DNA of 53,048 nt from Paramacrobiotus metropolitanus (Eukaryota > Tardigrada > Eutardigrada > Parachela > Macrobiotidae): the NCBI RefSeq assembly GCF_019649055.1, contig NW_026570539.1, positions 1 through 53,048 on the forward strand, in the 5' to 3' direction. The stretch's first letter is position 1. The number at the start of each line of letters is the position of its first letter. The position numbers and the translations under genes were made by a program. Below, piece by piece: positions 32,701-42,951 of the stretch. Under the pieces are notes generated by a model, which did not search any database, was not told where the DNA came from, and saw nothing but the letters and a program-made list of their open reading frames with translations.

Positions 32701-32752
32701 CTACCATGATTTTATCCAGAATGTCCTTCGTTCGCTGCGACGACCACAATGA
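26794..32752 (+). CDS. DXO/Rai1-family decapping exonuclease, copy 2
   Basis: Seven exons: 26794-27098, 27960-28033, 29615-29771, 31223-31465, 31542-31689, 32459-32553, 32632-32752, about 380 aa. Every intron interrupts the frame at the same place and phase as in the copy at 3,914-7,343; exon 2 is 74 nt in both. Motifs: PEIICW, GWIIAVCKIDRVLYMA, GRKFEQYMTH, catalytic FGAEIDC and YVEIKT, SRYWAQACIAG, and a last YKFQWSAD. The metal-binding acidic residues and the Lys are intact, so a working RNA cap-removing exonuclease is likely. The donor after exon 2 (GTCAGA) is non-standard and chosen from phase and homology; a GTGAGA donor about 70 bp further would break the phase. AATAAA at 32,833 lies 81 bp after the stop. 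Introns 2 and 3 carry transposon-derived DNA. Confidence 0.85.
28813..29581. mobile_element. Non-autonomous element with ~70-bp inverted ends
   Basis: 28,813-28,879 and 29,512-29,581 are inverted copies of each other. The shared core is AAGGCACTTTAAATGCGTTC, then TGT(T/A)AGATACAGAGC and GGAAGTTCTGTAA, with roughly ten mismatches. The element of about 770 bp lies inside intron 2 of DXO copy 2, and its right end abuts the splice acceptor at 29,614. I found no protein in it and could not settle the target-site duplication. Confidence 0.7.
30180..30531 (-). pseudogene. Antisense QRGNA-family remnant in a DXO intron
   Basis: It lies in intron 3 of DXO copy 2, the intron homologous to the one holding the 5,383-5,580 frame in copy 1, and also antisense. 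It reads VETMRSFGPGASRLTSKVGK, then a stop, then in another frame YLRHRLSIEIQRGNAASIL. The stop and the frame change show decay. It is more GC-rich than the surrounding intron. Family unknown to me. Confidence 0.5.
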
Positions 32753-33619
32753 TCCAACAGCAAAGCGGGAACAGGAAGGAAAACATACTTCTGTATCAAT
32801 AATTGGTAATTTAATAGTTGATTTATATGCCTAATAAATTTTTGCAGACGCTGGTTATAGTACCTACACTAAAACGCATCTTCGAGTTGCAGTGCTCGTT
32901 CATGTTATTTGAGAATTAAGATGACTACAAAGTGTGCAGTTTACGGTAGAGGCGTTAAATATACTGTAGGATCCGCTTTCATTTAACCTTTTCAAATATA
33001 ATTAAGCATACTAAATCATGCGTCAATCGCGAAATATGTTCACCACTAGGAACGCGTCTTATACATTCGATGGATTCGCACTCAACGTTCCCTGAAATTT
33101 GCTTACTCTTCAGCCGAGTTCAGACGACTCACAATAGTTTTGTGTTGACTACAAAAATTTAATACAAACTAAGCCGGTATACATTCTCATAATAATATTA
33201 GCTGCAAAGGTTGCGAGTCACCAGTACACAAAAATATGAGTATATAAGAATGTAGCATTTCTCAGTACGAATACATGTTTTCCTATAATTTCGGAGCAGG
33301 CAGGGTTCTATGAAACACTGTTTTTCGCTAATCACTTCCGACAACTGCCGTGTGATTGTATCGACGGGATCGCATAATCAAGATACTGCCACAGTAAGTG
33401 TACCGTACATGTACTTAAATGTGTTTTTTCGTGCCGGCTGCCAGAGGCTAACGCATAACCGGCGTAATACTTTTTGATGCACTCTTAAAGCGGCGTGGCT
33501 CCTGACAACAAATTGTACGAATGCATACACTGCATCTGCAAGGCAGCTATGGTTGATGGTGCGGGTTATAGTATAATTATGTTGTTGTAGCGTATGTATT
33601 TTAAAGCAGAAAAATCGTC
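32753..33619. other. Intergenic, nothing recognised
   Basis: AT-rich DNA between DXO copy 2 and the leucine-rich protein gene. Apart from the AATAAA at 32,833 I see no gene or structured element. Confidence 0.5.
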
Positions 33620-34747
33620 ATGAACTTTCATCAACTCCTCGCTTTTGTCCTTATAGCTCTCACGAGTAGCGCCTTCATCAAGCACGGTAAGTTCATGTTT
33701 GTAATTGTCAGCTATTAAGATGGATACGCACATCTTCATATGCTACAGCTTTTCAGCAGTCAGTACAGACAAAACCACCCAATCACGGGACGCAAATGCC
33801 ACACTGGAGACGGAATGCCCTGTCTTCCCCACCAACAGGGCTCCAGCCATGTTTTCCACCTCAGCAATTCCGGCATTTCGCAGTGATCCTCTTCCTCCGT
33901 GGAAATGCCCCGATATCCCCGGCTGCTCGATCCACTGCTCCTATATCCACGGCTTCTTTGTGCTGGAAAAGGGAGACAGCACCTACCTGAACGTGCAGTG
34001 TTTCGGCAACCGTTCCACAACAATTCCCGTATTCACCCAGCTCCTCCGCAACCACAGTGACCGCGCCTTGACGGTCATGTTAGCCGATCTCAGCCACCGC
34101 ATGGACGCTCTGCACCCGGATGTCCTGCAGCCCATCAAGCGCAACCTAATCGACCTGGAGATCAACTATTGCGGTGTCTCCGCCACCAGGCGTTTGTACG
34201 ACGCCGGGGTGTTATCCAATCTGATCAGCTTGAAATTCGCCGTGGGGCTGGATCTGCGTATCGGGGAACGGGACTTCTCCCGGCTCCCGCAGATCCGCCG
34301 GATCGTTTCTCGGAATTGACCATTGCGTCCATAGAACCCTACACCTTCACCAATCTGCCGCACCTTCGTACACTGAATCTGGAGGAAGATCTGGATCACG
34401 TGGAATACGAAATAGAAAGGGAGGAGTTCGCGAAGGACAAGTACGGGACGCTTCCGCAACGAGGGAAGTTAATGCAGCAGGTGTATGAACGGCGCTGCAA
34501 CTGCTCGTACGCGTGGTTGCGGAACTTGTTCAGACGGAAACCGGATCTGGTGGGTGTGCGCCGAGAAGGAGAGATCGCTGTCATTGGCAACTATCTTACT
34601 CTGCTCTCCGCTGGCAGCGTTTTAGTGGTGGACTGCGCAGTGAGAAATTTCACAACTCTGGAGGAAATACGCACTGGTTGGACAGGGTTGTCCGTACCGC
34701 CCGGCGTGTTCTCTGTAAACACTTCCTGTTGGAACGTAACCTGTTGA
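33620..34747 (+). CDS. Secreted leucine-rich protein, frameshifted
   Basis: Exons 33620-33686 and 33757-34747 (intron 70 bp, phase 1). The first exon encodes a signal peptide, MNFHQLLAFVLIALTSSA. The mature part has a Cys-rich patch (PPWKCPDIPGCSIHCSYIHG), then leucine-rich segments resembling LRRs (NRSTTIPVFTQLLRN, LIDLEINYCGV, LSNLISLKFAVGLDL, and FTNLPHLRTLNLEE), and a C-terminal Cys motif (RCNCSYAWLRNLF). N-glycosylation sequons occur (NRS, NHS, NFT). As written, the frame stops at 34,319; one more T in the TTT run near 34,306 rejoins the frame to 34,747, giving about 352 aa. AATAAA lies at about 34,990. The role is unknown; extracellular LRR proteins usually bind protein ligands. Confidence 0.72.
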
Positions 34748-36049
34748 ATCACAGAACTTGATGTCATTTATACCGGGTGTTTTTCCGAAACTTTGATTAT
34801 TCTCTGCGGTGCCTTTGCCTAAATTAACCATTTAATTTAATACTGTCCTGGGTTGCCCAGCTGCGTGAGATAATTTTTAGGAAATAAGTATTTGTTATGC
34901 ACCCACCGCTATATCAAACTGCATACACCTGTTTGAAGTCAACAAATTCTCCAAGAAAAAAAACAGTTGCAACTTGGCTGATATAAAACAAATAAACAAA
35001 ACTTTTAAGTATGCATGCTGCTTGTAAGCCTTCTATCGCCTGTTCCGACTGAAAGTAATGTGAGCTTGACCTTTGCTTTGGCTCGATTAGTAAATGTACT
35101 TACCGGACTCTTATGCAGCTGAGAATAACTTTCTGACAAATTTACGGAGTGCGAATATAGAAATATTGCAGTACAGTGGATACCTCTACCGATATCTTAT
35201 CGTTCGTTTTAGATATGAAAACTGCTAAGAGATTGCTACGCTTTACCGACAGCTAACATTTTGGCAAATTGACGGCAGAAATGCGATGAAAATTATATTA
35301 GTTTTACGTTACCCTCATGATAATTTCCCTTTATTTAATATGTAGTTTTTAGACGCTTGTTTTGTTCCGGTTATCTTGTAACAACCTAATGCGAGATCAT
35401 CCCGCTACGGGTTTTTCTGTGAGGAGTTCGAAAAGATGTACCCTCTCTCACAAACACACTGACCACAGTCGCGGCGTCCATGTCCGGCACCTAAACAGCG
35501 CCGAAATAACCAAATTATTGTAGCAGAATTACGGATGAAGTATTAGTATTACGGATTTCAGTTCCACCCTGTTGGAAACACAAATATTTGTTCTTCATTA
35601 CTTGTATAAGAGGAAGAAAGAGCCCTGGTCAAGACCCCAAAGAGACATATTATAATCTCTTCGGGGTCTTACCCGGCAAAACGAAAAGTTCTGCTGCTTG
35701 AGCATTGCAAATAACAATGCCTATTCCAGCCCTTGAACGAGCCGAATTGTATTTATGTCTGTTGGCGAAAAATGTAAGGTCTCCAGTATACGAGTAGCCA
35801 AGGTTGGAAACTTGGAATTACGAGAATCGAGAAACACCGGTTGCTAGATACAGTTGTTTAACTGCCAGTTTAGATTGTTTCACACAGTTATAAGAGAGAA
35901 GAAACCAATACTTCTAGCAAAACAAGAGTCAGAGTAGTAGCTGCTAGCTGCTTATATCGGCGGTCGTTCTACAATCATGGCATATAACCAATTGGTTAAC
36001 ACTACTTAGCCAACTGCTGCTTATTTAACTGTTAACATTACTTAACCAA
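34748..36049. other. Intergenic, with one hairpin and a small duplication
   Basis: No gene recognised. It holds a hairpin at 35,631-35,670 and a diverged ~40-bp duplication at about 35,975-36,060 (ACCAATTGGTTAACACTACTT and a related second copy). Confidence 0.5.
35631..35670. repeat. Hairpin, 15-bp stem
   Basis: AAGACCCCAAAGAGA pairs with TCTCTTCGGGGTCTT (one mismatch) around a 10-base AT loop. It is intergenic, and its function is unknown. Confidence 0.75.
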
Positions 36050-38954
36050 TCATTGATTATTTATTGCTAGTAGTCCAAGTTTCTCCCGCAGCACAATCCA
36101 TGAGCATCCACTCGGAGTGGTACAGGAATGGTGAGCAGACACATACAAATTCACATGAATAACGTCCAAGACCACTACGTTTCCGGCGTTCCGCAACACG
36201 CTGGCTGCCCGATCGTGCGTGGCTTCCTTCAAACTCTGTCCGTTCACCGGCATAATGAGATCGCCAGGCTGTAGTCGTCCTGCAAATCAACCGACCATAC
36301 TAAAGCCTATTTAAACTTAGCCATTTTTAAGCTTCTGAATTTTTTATGCAGGATTCGCCGTTGGTATTAGGCTATTAGCGCATGTGCACAAAGTAGAGCC
36401 ATAGAGCAGTGCTGCCGTCTGCTGACCCGCCATTTCGTCGACCGTCATTTGGTTGAACAGACACGATAATATGGAACCGTCACGACGTCGAGTCAGTGTT
36501 TAGCAAAACCGTCTTAAGCCTTGTCCCGAATTCGAAGCGAATCTTGTTGCGATACAGCAACTCCACCTCGCGAGGTGGCTTCCCCGGTTCTACGGCAAGC
36601 AATTTTTTGACTTGCTTTAGACATCGTCGGAGCACAACACGCCGTCTTTCGAGCGGCATGTTTCAGTATACTTATGGAGCCCGTTTTCATATACATTTTT
36701 ACGTCTAAAATACATGGTCTCTGGGACTATATGGCCTTTTGAAATTCAAAAAACACCCATCCTGAAAACATCTTTTAAATGAAGAAACAATGGGCGCTTT
36801 TTTCTCGAATAGAACGGGTTCGCGTACCGTATCTGTAGGCGTGGCCACTGCATACAGCCACCTCGTGCGGTTGAGCAACCGTACCATAACGAGATTCACT
36901 TTGAATTCGGGACGAGGCCTTAGGTTTTTTCGGTCTTTTCATGTTTCTTATATTTTCTTATGTTTTCTTTATTGTTCTAAAGTTTTCTTACCTTGTTTTA
37001 TTCTTTTTATTGTTCTAAAGTTTCGCTTAGTATCTGTAGTCGCCCTAGTACCTTCGACAATGTGTCGGTTGACGAAGTGTTAGTCGACGAAATTTGGGTG
37101 AGCCCTGCCGTCTTCATATCGGCTGGCATATCGGGCTGCTCCGCAATGCACAAGTTTACAACCGCTTATTTACCGTCATCATAGGCTCTTCCTCCGACTT
37201 CGATCGTTTTCACAAAGATGGGCTTATCTCCAGCCCACTTTCCATTCCCACCAACCTAAACACAGCATTATTTTCGATTTTTCAAGTCAGTACCTCGTGA
37301 CAGTTTGATGGTGAACCCTTCTCGTACGACGCTGGAGCCTTCCCGGTTACGCAACGAACGTGGCAGTCAGTTTTATAACCAACCCGGTTTTCTGTCAATA
37401 GTTCGTTGCGCGGTTACAACCGGTTTGCAGGGATTGACAAATAGTCCGCCGTCATACAAAAGGGGTGCAGTATCAAATTTGCCCGAGGCCGTTAGAATTC
37501 AGTCAGCACTGCTTCATACAGTCTGCAATTCAATTCGGAACTGCAGCCCTTACACGGGAACACTTACAGATACTATCGAGAATCCTAGTTGACCGTCCTC
37601 GCCACGTCGCAACACAACCGTTACGGTGTCCGGCAGTGTGCAAAAATTGCCATCATACGTCGACGGCATTTGCCGTGGCTGAGCCGAAAACGGTGGTTTT
37701 TTCGACTGCGCTGCGGCGTGTTTGGTTAGGGAAAGGTCCAACAATTCGGTTGACAGTAACAGCCCACCCTGTAATAGCACAATAACGACATTCCCACTCT
37801 ATTTTCATCAAAGACGTCGCAAAATGACGTGGCTAATTGCTCAGCCTCACCGCAACGGGTCCATCCTGCAGTTCCTGCTCGCTCATCAACGGGAATCGCA
37901 CAAGGAAGAGCAGTCCGCCCAGCATTCGCCGCCGGTTGGCAGCATTTGGCTCCTCGTTATTGCGGATGCAGGCTGCTTCAGCCCATCTATAAATTATTTG
38001 TTGCTTATTATTCTCAGTTTAAACTCAATCGGATATGTTTTTCCGTCCCATCCCAATGCTTAAATGCCGAACTATCAACTAGGTGATTCGGTGTTATATA
38101 AAAAAAATCGTGCCATATTGGGAACCTTTTACCGGAAAACTTACCGCATTTTACCAATCAGTGTCCCTGGGTTTGAATTTTTTGTAAGAACTCCAGGAGA
38201 GGACTTTATTTCGGTGTAAACCAATTTTCAAAAGCGCGGCTTTTCTCAAAATATGGTCAAGAGGGGGCTGTATTACAAGAGGTACTCAATTAGGGGGACA
38301 CTGATTGATAGCATACGGTAATTCAGTTTTACCAAGGAAGTACTAGTAAATTACTTCCGCTTAATGAACACATAATGCCCGCGGACGATCAAGCTTTTCG
38401 ACAAACACGTTGCTAAAACTTGATCTGTGACAAACTTGCAACACACATACGCTGCGACTGCCTCGTAAATGCTGTTCTCCTTTGCCTGCAATGTGCAGCG
38501 CGGCAGAATCAGCTCCAGTGTTCGCTTGTCCAGTGTCTTGAAATATTCGGAGTGTAAAACAGTTTCGGCATGAACATCTATCACTTTTAAGCAGGGTTCC
38601 ACGAAGACTGCAGCTTGCCATTCAACTGCCTAAAATGAAATGTCATAAGACACCGGGTTCATCAAGGAGCCGTATACTGTTTATCTACGGAGCGATGAAG
38701 ACAAAGACTCGTACCAAGCCCAAATGCATTAAGCAGGTGCGCGCTTCAAGAGCGCAGATGGCAAACTGAAAGCAGGCATCGACGAGCCCTGGCACATCGT
38801 ATCTGTCGGCGCAGTACAGCGTAGGGAAGACCGTCTCGCGGTTGAGATCAACGCGGTAGGTATACAGATAGCTGGAAAAATCGAACTTAGACGTGAAAAT
38901 TATCGATCAGAGGTTGTGGTAACTGGAAATGAGAAAAATAAATATAAATTCACC
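36050..38954 (-). CDS. BTB-BACK-PDZ fusion protein, 5' end not found
   Basis: Minus-strand exons: one ending at 38954 (5' part unresolved), 38715-38871, 38451-38629, 37851-37986, 37574-37768, 37174-37255, 36050-36279; phases fit throughout (at least 326 aa). The BTB C-terminal part reads TDVHPEAFANML, YLYTYRVDLNRETVFPTLY and CADRYDVPGLVDACFQF. The BACK part is BTBD3/6-like: CLKVIDVHAETVLHSEYF, TLELILPRCTL, EAVAAWAEAAC, RRRMLGGLLFLVRFPLMS. Where BTBD proteins have a PHR domain, this protein has a PDZ domain: VTVVLRRGEDGQLGFSI with VGGNG, PIFVKTIEVGG, GRLQPGDLIMPVNG, THDRAASVLRNAGNVVV. BTB-BACK proteins often serve as CUL3 adaptors; a PDZ would select C-terminal peptides as targets (inference). 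The donor after GFSI may instead be six bases further (GTAAGT), also in phase. No AG acceptor sits directly before TDV, and the sequence upstream is the edge of the GC-rich retroelement zone. Confidence 0.8.
36480..36659 (-). other. Small ORF inside an inverted repeat
   Basis: A 59-codon frame starting at the ATG 36,659 (MPLERRRVVLRRCLKQVKKL...) and containing KIRFEFGTRLKTVLL. It lies in an intron of the BTB-BACK-PDZ gene, in the same orientation. Its 3' half matches 36,885-36,935 on the other strand. It is probably a fragment of a repeated element rather than a gene. Confidence 0.3.
36510..36935. repeat. Inverted copies of one element
   Basis: The minus-strand sequence at 36,530-36,600 (ACCTCGCGAGGTGGAG to GAATTCGGGACAAGGCTTA) resembles plus-strand 36,860-36,935 (ACCTCGTGCGGTTGAG to GAATTCGGGACGAGGCCTTA). 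Further out, each side carries a GTCGACGAAAT core. Two copies of the same mobile element, facing each other, are the simplest reading. Confidence 0.6.
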
Positions 38955-38999
38955 TTAGCATATTGGCAAATGCTTCGGGATGAACATCAGTGTAACAGG

Positions 39000-39900
39000 C
39001 AAGCGCGAGGAGATCACGAATGTGCTTTATTGACAAATAAAGGGAACAATGCTGCGTAATAGCAGGGAAAGCAAAAACAAAGCACTGATGGCTAAGCAAG
39101 CAAGTGAATGCTAGAAGAGCTCTTGAGCGTTCGTCAAGGCGTGAAAGAAGCAACTGGCGGCAAGCACGTGCTGTGTGCCATCAGCTGTGTGATGATGCGC
39201 AGACTGGACTCAATCCAACGCGAGCGTACGCTGAGTCATACAGCGATAGAGGGACGAGAGAGCAAGTATGCTCAGTGTGCGCTGCATATATCCGCTTCAG
39301 CGGATATGAGCAGTGCAGCACACGTACGTACAGCGAGAGAGGCGATATGGCAAGCATGAGTGCAGTACGTCCATGGTGGGCCGTATGCACCAGGCGCAGT
39401 CATGTGCCTCTGACATGCCTCTGGGCGGGAATCCGAGCTCCTGCGAAGGATGCTCCGACTCGGTACCGCACCAGTACCGCACAACTCTCCAGTCGGACCC
39501 AATGTGGGGTCGCTGGTACGCGTCCTCTGGCAGTGGGAGTCCGGTGTCTGGTCGACCGTCCCTTCTTCACTTCCGAACCCATGAGTGGAAGCCACTCACG
39601 GCCGAGAAATCCGGAAGCCGCTCGGGCGTTTCGTTGGACCGGTGTTGCTTCTGTTGGCTGGCTTCTTGCTTCTGTTGGCAACGGAGAACAATGTGAAAGA
39701 AAAGTGTAATGAAAGTTGTATACAGCGCGAAAGAAAGTATGAAATAAAGTTTAATCACAATTCCAGTGAGCCAAAGGGGTTTACAAAACAGATCTGTCAA
39801 AGAGATCGAACTAGAAAAATACAATTCCGTTTGTTAGGAAAAATGCTAAAAAAATGCAAAAATCTGTCCGGGGTCCTATTCCGACTAGGATGACGTCCAC
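39000..39900. other. Junction between host DNA and GC-rich element, LTR-like
   Basis: Base composition rises from AT-rich to GC-rich here. The stretch has features of a long terminal repeat: a TGTG start near 39,174, a TATATATC-like box near 39,284 inside a perfect palindrome (ATATCCGCTTCAGCGGATAT, 39,287-39,306), and AATAAA near 39,741 on the plus strand. Those signals point to the plus strand, opposite to the coding of the retroelement to the right, so the assignment is uncertain. Several overlapping open frames on both strands are not called. Confidence 0.3.
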
Positions 39901-42900
39901 GGGGTCTCCTGTCCACTTTCATCCGGTGGGTCCGGGGCATCGGTTCCCGGGTTACCCGTCGTAACCGGTTAAATTCACCGAGGTCGGATAAGCACGGTTA
40001 AACACTTACTTCCGACTCGTATCCGTCCGTTCGGGATAGAGAGGCACTGTTGCGGTTGCAAATGCCGAGGCATCCTCTCTGAATGGGGAATAGAACCGAG
40101 GTCGGTTTGACCAAGGTCGGCCTACCGGTAAGTCGACCGGCGGCTAAGGGAATTCGGCTATGTTCCGAATTCCTTAAAGTCCAGGTCGGAGAAAGCTGTA
40201 TGTAAATCATGCAGCCTGTGTGGTCGTCATGTACAGCAGTTCCGTTCAAAAGTGGTCGGTTACAACCGTTCAATCTGCTACCACGAGCCTGGTTTGTAGG
40301 GGCTATCCGAGTCGAACTGGCTCGAAGGTCCGGTCGGAATTCATGAGTTTCATCGATGGAAGTGTCCAGTCGACTTCCATCCAATCTGTTCCGTTGTTAT
40401 CCGACCTTCTGTCGAGGTCGGTTATCCTATCCGTCAGTGGTCGACTAGGGTTAACCTGCAATAACATGCCCATGGGGCTAAACAAGTTCCTCCAAGTCGA
40501 ATTCGTCCACCGCAGATATCTGTCGTTCTTCTTCCGTCATGTTGACTGAGTTGCCGACTTCCGACATGTGGTCGGTTATAGTCGACTTCGGAAGGTCGGA
40601 TGAACTATGTTTCCATCCGTCCGAAGGTCGGATTTTTCCGTTAGGAGGTCGGTTCTCGACTTCTGAATGTCTTTGCCGACTTGTTGTCGTACCCTACCGA
40701 CTTGTGTACGGTCACTTCCGACCTCGGCTTGAGGTCGGATATCCATATCCAAGTTCGGAGGTTGGCTATTTTCCGACTTCCTCAAGTCGGAAAAACTTTG
40801 TGTTTTATCCGACGAAAGGCTAAATTCTTCCACTAGGAGGTCGATTTCGTACTTCTGGTTGATTTTCCGACTTGTTGTCGCCTACTTCCGACCTCCATCT
40901 GATGGTTGTCGACTTCATTTTAGGAGTTCTGTGCGTTCGATACAGTTGGCCGGGTCCGTGGTGTCAGGACATCCTTCGGTCAGTTCGGACTGGCAGAGGG
41001 ATGTTCGGCAGCACAACTCCGTTCCTTCTGGTGATCTCTGACGTGAACTCCAGGTCGGATCCGAGCTACTGTTGAGGTCGGTCAATCCGAATTGCTTGCT
41101 TCTGGGTCGCCCAGTCCTGCGAGGTAAGGTTTTCCTCCGGCATCTGTTGGCCGATTGACTGGCGTTTCATCATGCACTGCGCTCGCTCACAACGCTAAGG
41201 GTCTTTGTGGCCCCGGTTGCCGAGCCGAGCTCTTTGGTTTAAACTTCATGCACATGCAAGTCCCTGAGGTCGTCAGATCCGATTTTCCATTCTGTTTTGT
41301 CGCGAACCTGTGACGCCTAGCCGCTTCTGTTGGGGGTAGACGACTCATGTCCACGGGGAAATTTTCTTCTGCCGCTGACGAAGACCGACTGGCCGGTACT
41401 GTTGCGGGCAGGTGGTCATCGTCATCGGGGTTCGTTAAGGGGGTGCAGATCAAGTATTCTAACTGGGTCTGCCTAGGATGTTCCATTGGAGACATGGGGA
41501 AGCAGGTCGCGGCGGAGTCGTTGGTACACCAGTATCCAAATCACCGTCGCTGTTCCTCTTCAGGGAATGGCAGCACGTTCAAAGACGCGCGTAGTCGTGG
41601 TCACCGGTGAATCGGCTGGTTTACCCGATGTCGTCCGGGGGAGACTGCGGTTGATCTCCAGGTACAGAGCCTGTAGGTCTGGATTCAAACGGAGAATCCG
41701 GTTAAGTTACCACGTTGCTACTGCCAGCTTCCGTCCATGGTCGACTTCTTGTTGGTCGGCTACCAAATACTCCGTCGATCTGTGTGATCGTCTAAAGGTA
41801 GCGAGTCGTGGTTTTAACGATCTGCATCGTTACAGGTCGAACAGTTTGGTCTCCAAACCGATCTTTGTGATCGGCTTGCACAACCGACCTTTGTGGTCGA
41901 CTTGCGCAGCAGTATCCGTTATGTCTCCAAGTTATGGGCAAAGTACGAAGTCGACCTTTGTGGTCGGCTCCCGTACCTAGTCAAATCCGAGTCTTCCTGC
42001 ACTGTTGGCGGCTCGGCCGAGGATTTCCGCTGTTTACAATGGTGAAGGCTGCTCGGCTACCCGGTTCCGAAGGTGGCCACGGGTGCTTGGCAAACATGGC
42101 GTGAAACGCGCGCAGTCACGTGTTTCGCGCCATGTTAGCGTAATCCTCTCGGTTTCTTCTCCGAGTCGGTTGGCCGGAGTATCGACCTCCATGTAACGCG
42201 GATTGGGGCTTCTGTTGGCTCCGATGGTCGCAGAACGTGGTTGACGATCTGCTTTGTTAGCAGATGTGGTTACGATCTGTCTTTGCCAAGCTGGTGAACT
42301 GGGGTCGATTGCCCAGTTCGTTCCAGGGGATTCCTTGGGGGACGTACCGGTACGGTGGAAGAGCCGAAATACCCGGGTCTAACCACGCGTTTCCGGGTCC
42401 GACCAAAGAATCCGGCCGACTTGTGCCGTCGGCTTTTCTGGCAAAATCGTCGTTGACGTCCGCCGCGTACATGGTTGGTCATTTTCCAAAAAAAAAGAAC
42501 TAAAGAGAAGTGTCCGTTCCGAAGTCGGTTCTCGACGGCGCTGTTTCTCAGCTAGACTGTTTCTCAGTCGAAAGGTCGGTTCTCGACCGTGCCGTTTCGG
42601 CAATGCCTCCTTGATTATTCCAATGAGGGATCGAGTTCCAATGTGGAACTCGATCTTAACTGAGTGGGACTTCGACGGGTTTGTCGCCGCCGAAGTAATC
42701 TTCTTCTTCATCATCGTCCGGGCCAGGTCGGTTATGTGGCCGTATGTTCGGGTCCCTAGGTTTGCAAGTCGCCGGGCCGCTCCGTTGAGACATCTCGTCG
42801 GTCTCATCTGTTTCGCCCTGCGCTCGCTCTGCTCTTCCTCGATTCCTTGGCCGCTTGTTTGCGGAGCCGCAGCGCGAACGGTCGTGCGCCGGGTGCTATG

Positions 42901-42951
42901 TCATCCGACATCCAAGGTTCGTAGGGCGACGAGTTGAACCGCTAGGCAAAG

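Noticed and set aside
39100-39710. Overlapping open frames of 100-200 codons on both strands
   Set aside because: GC-rich DNA gives long frames on every strand by chance. None has domain-like sequence, and the region looks like a terminal repeat.
40000-42900. Many Ser/Val-rich plus-strand and Arg/Pro-rich minus-strand frames as genes
   Set aside because: They are translations of the GGTCGG word and its complement, with no conserved motif.
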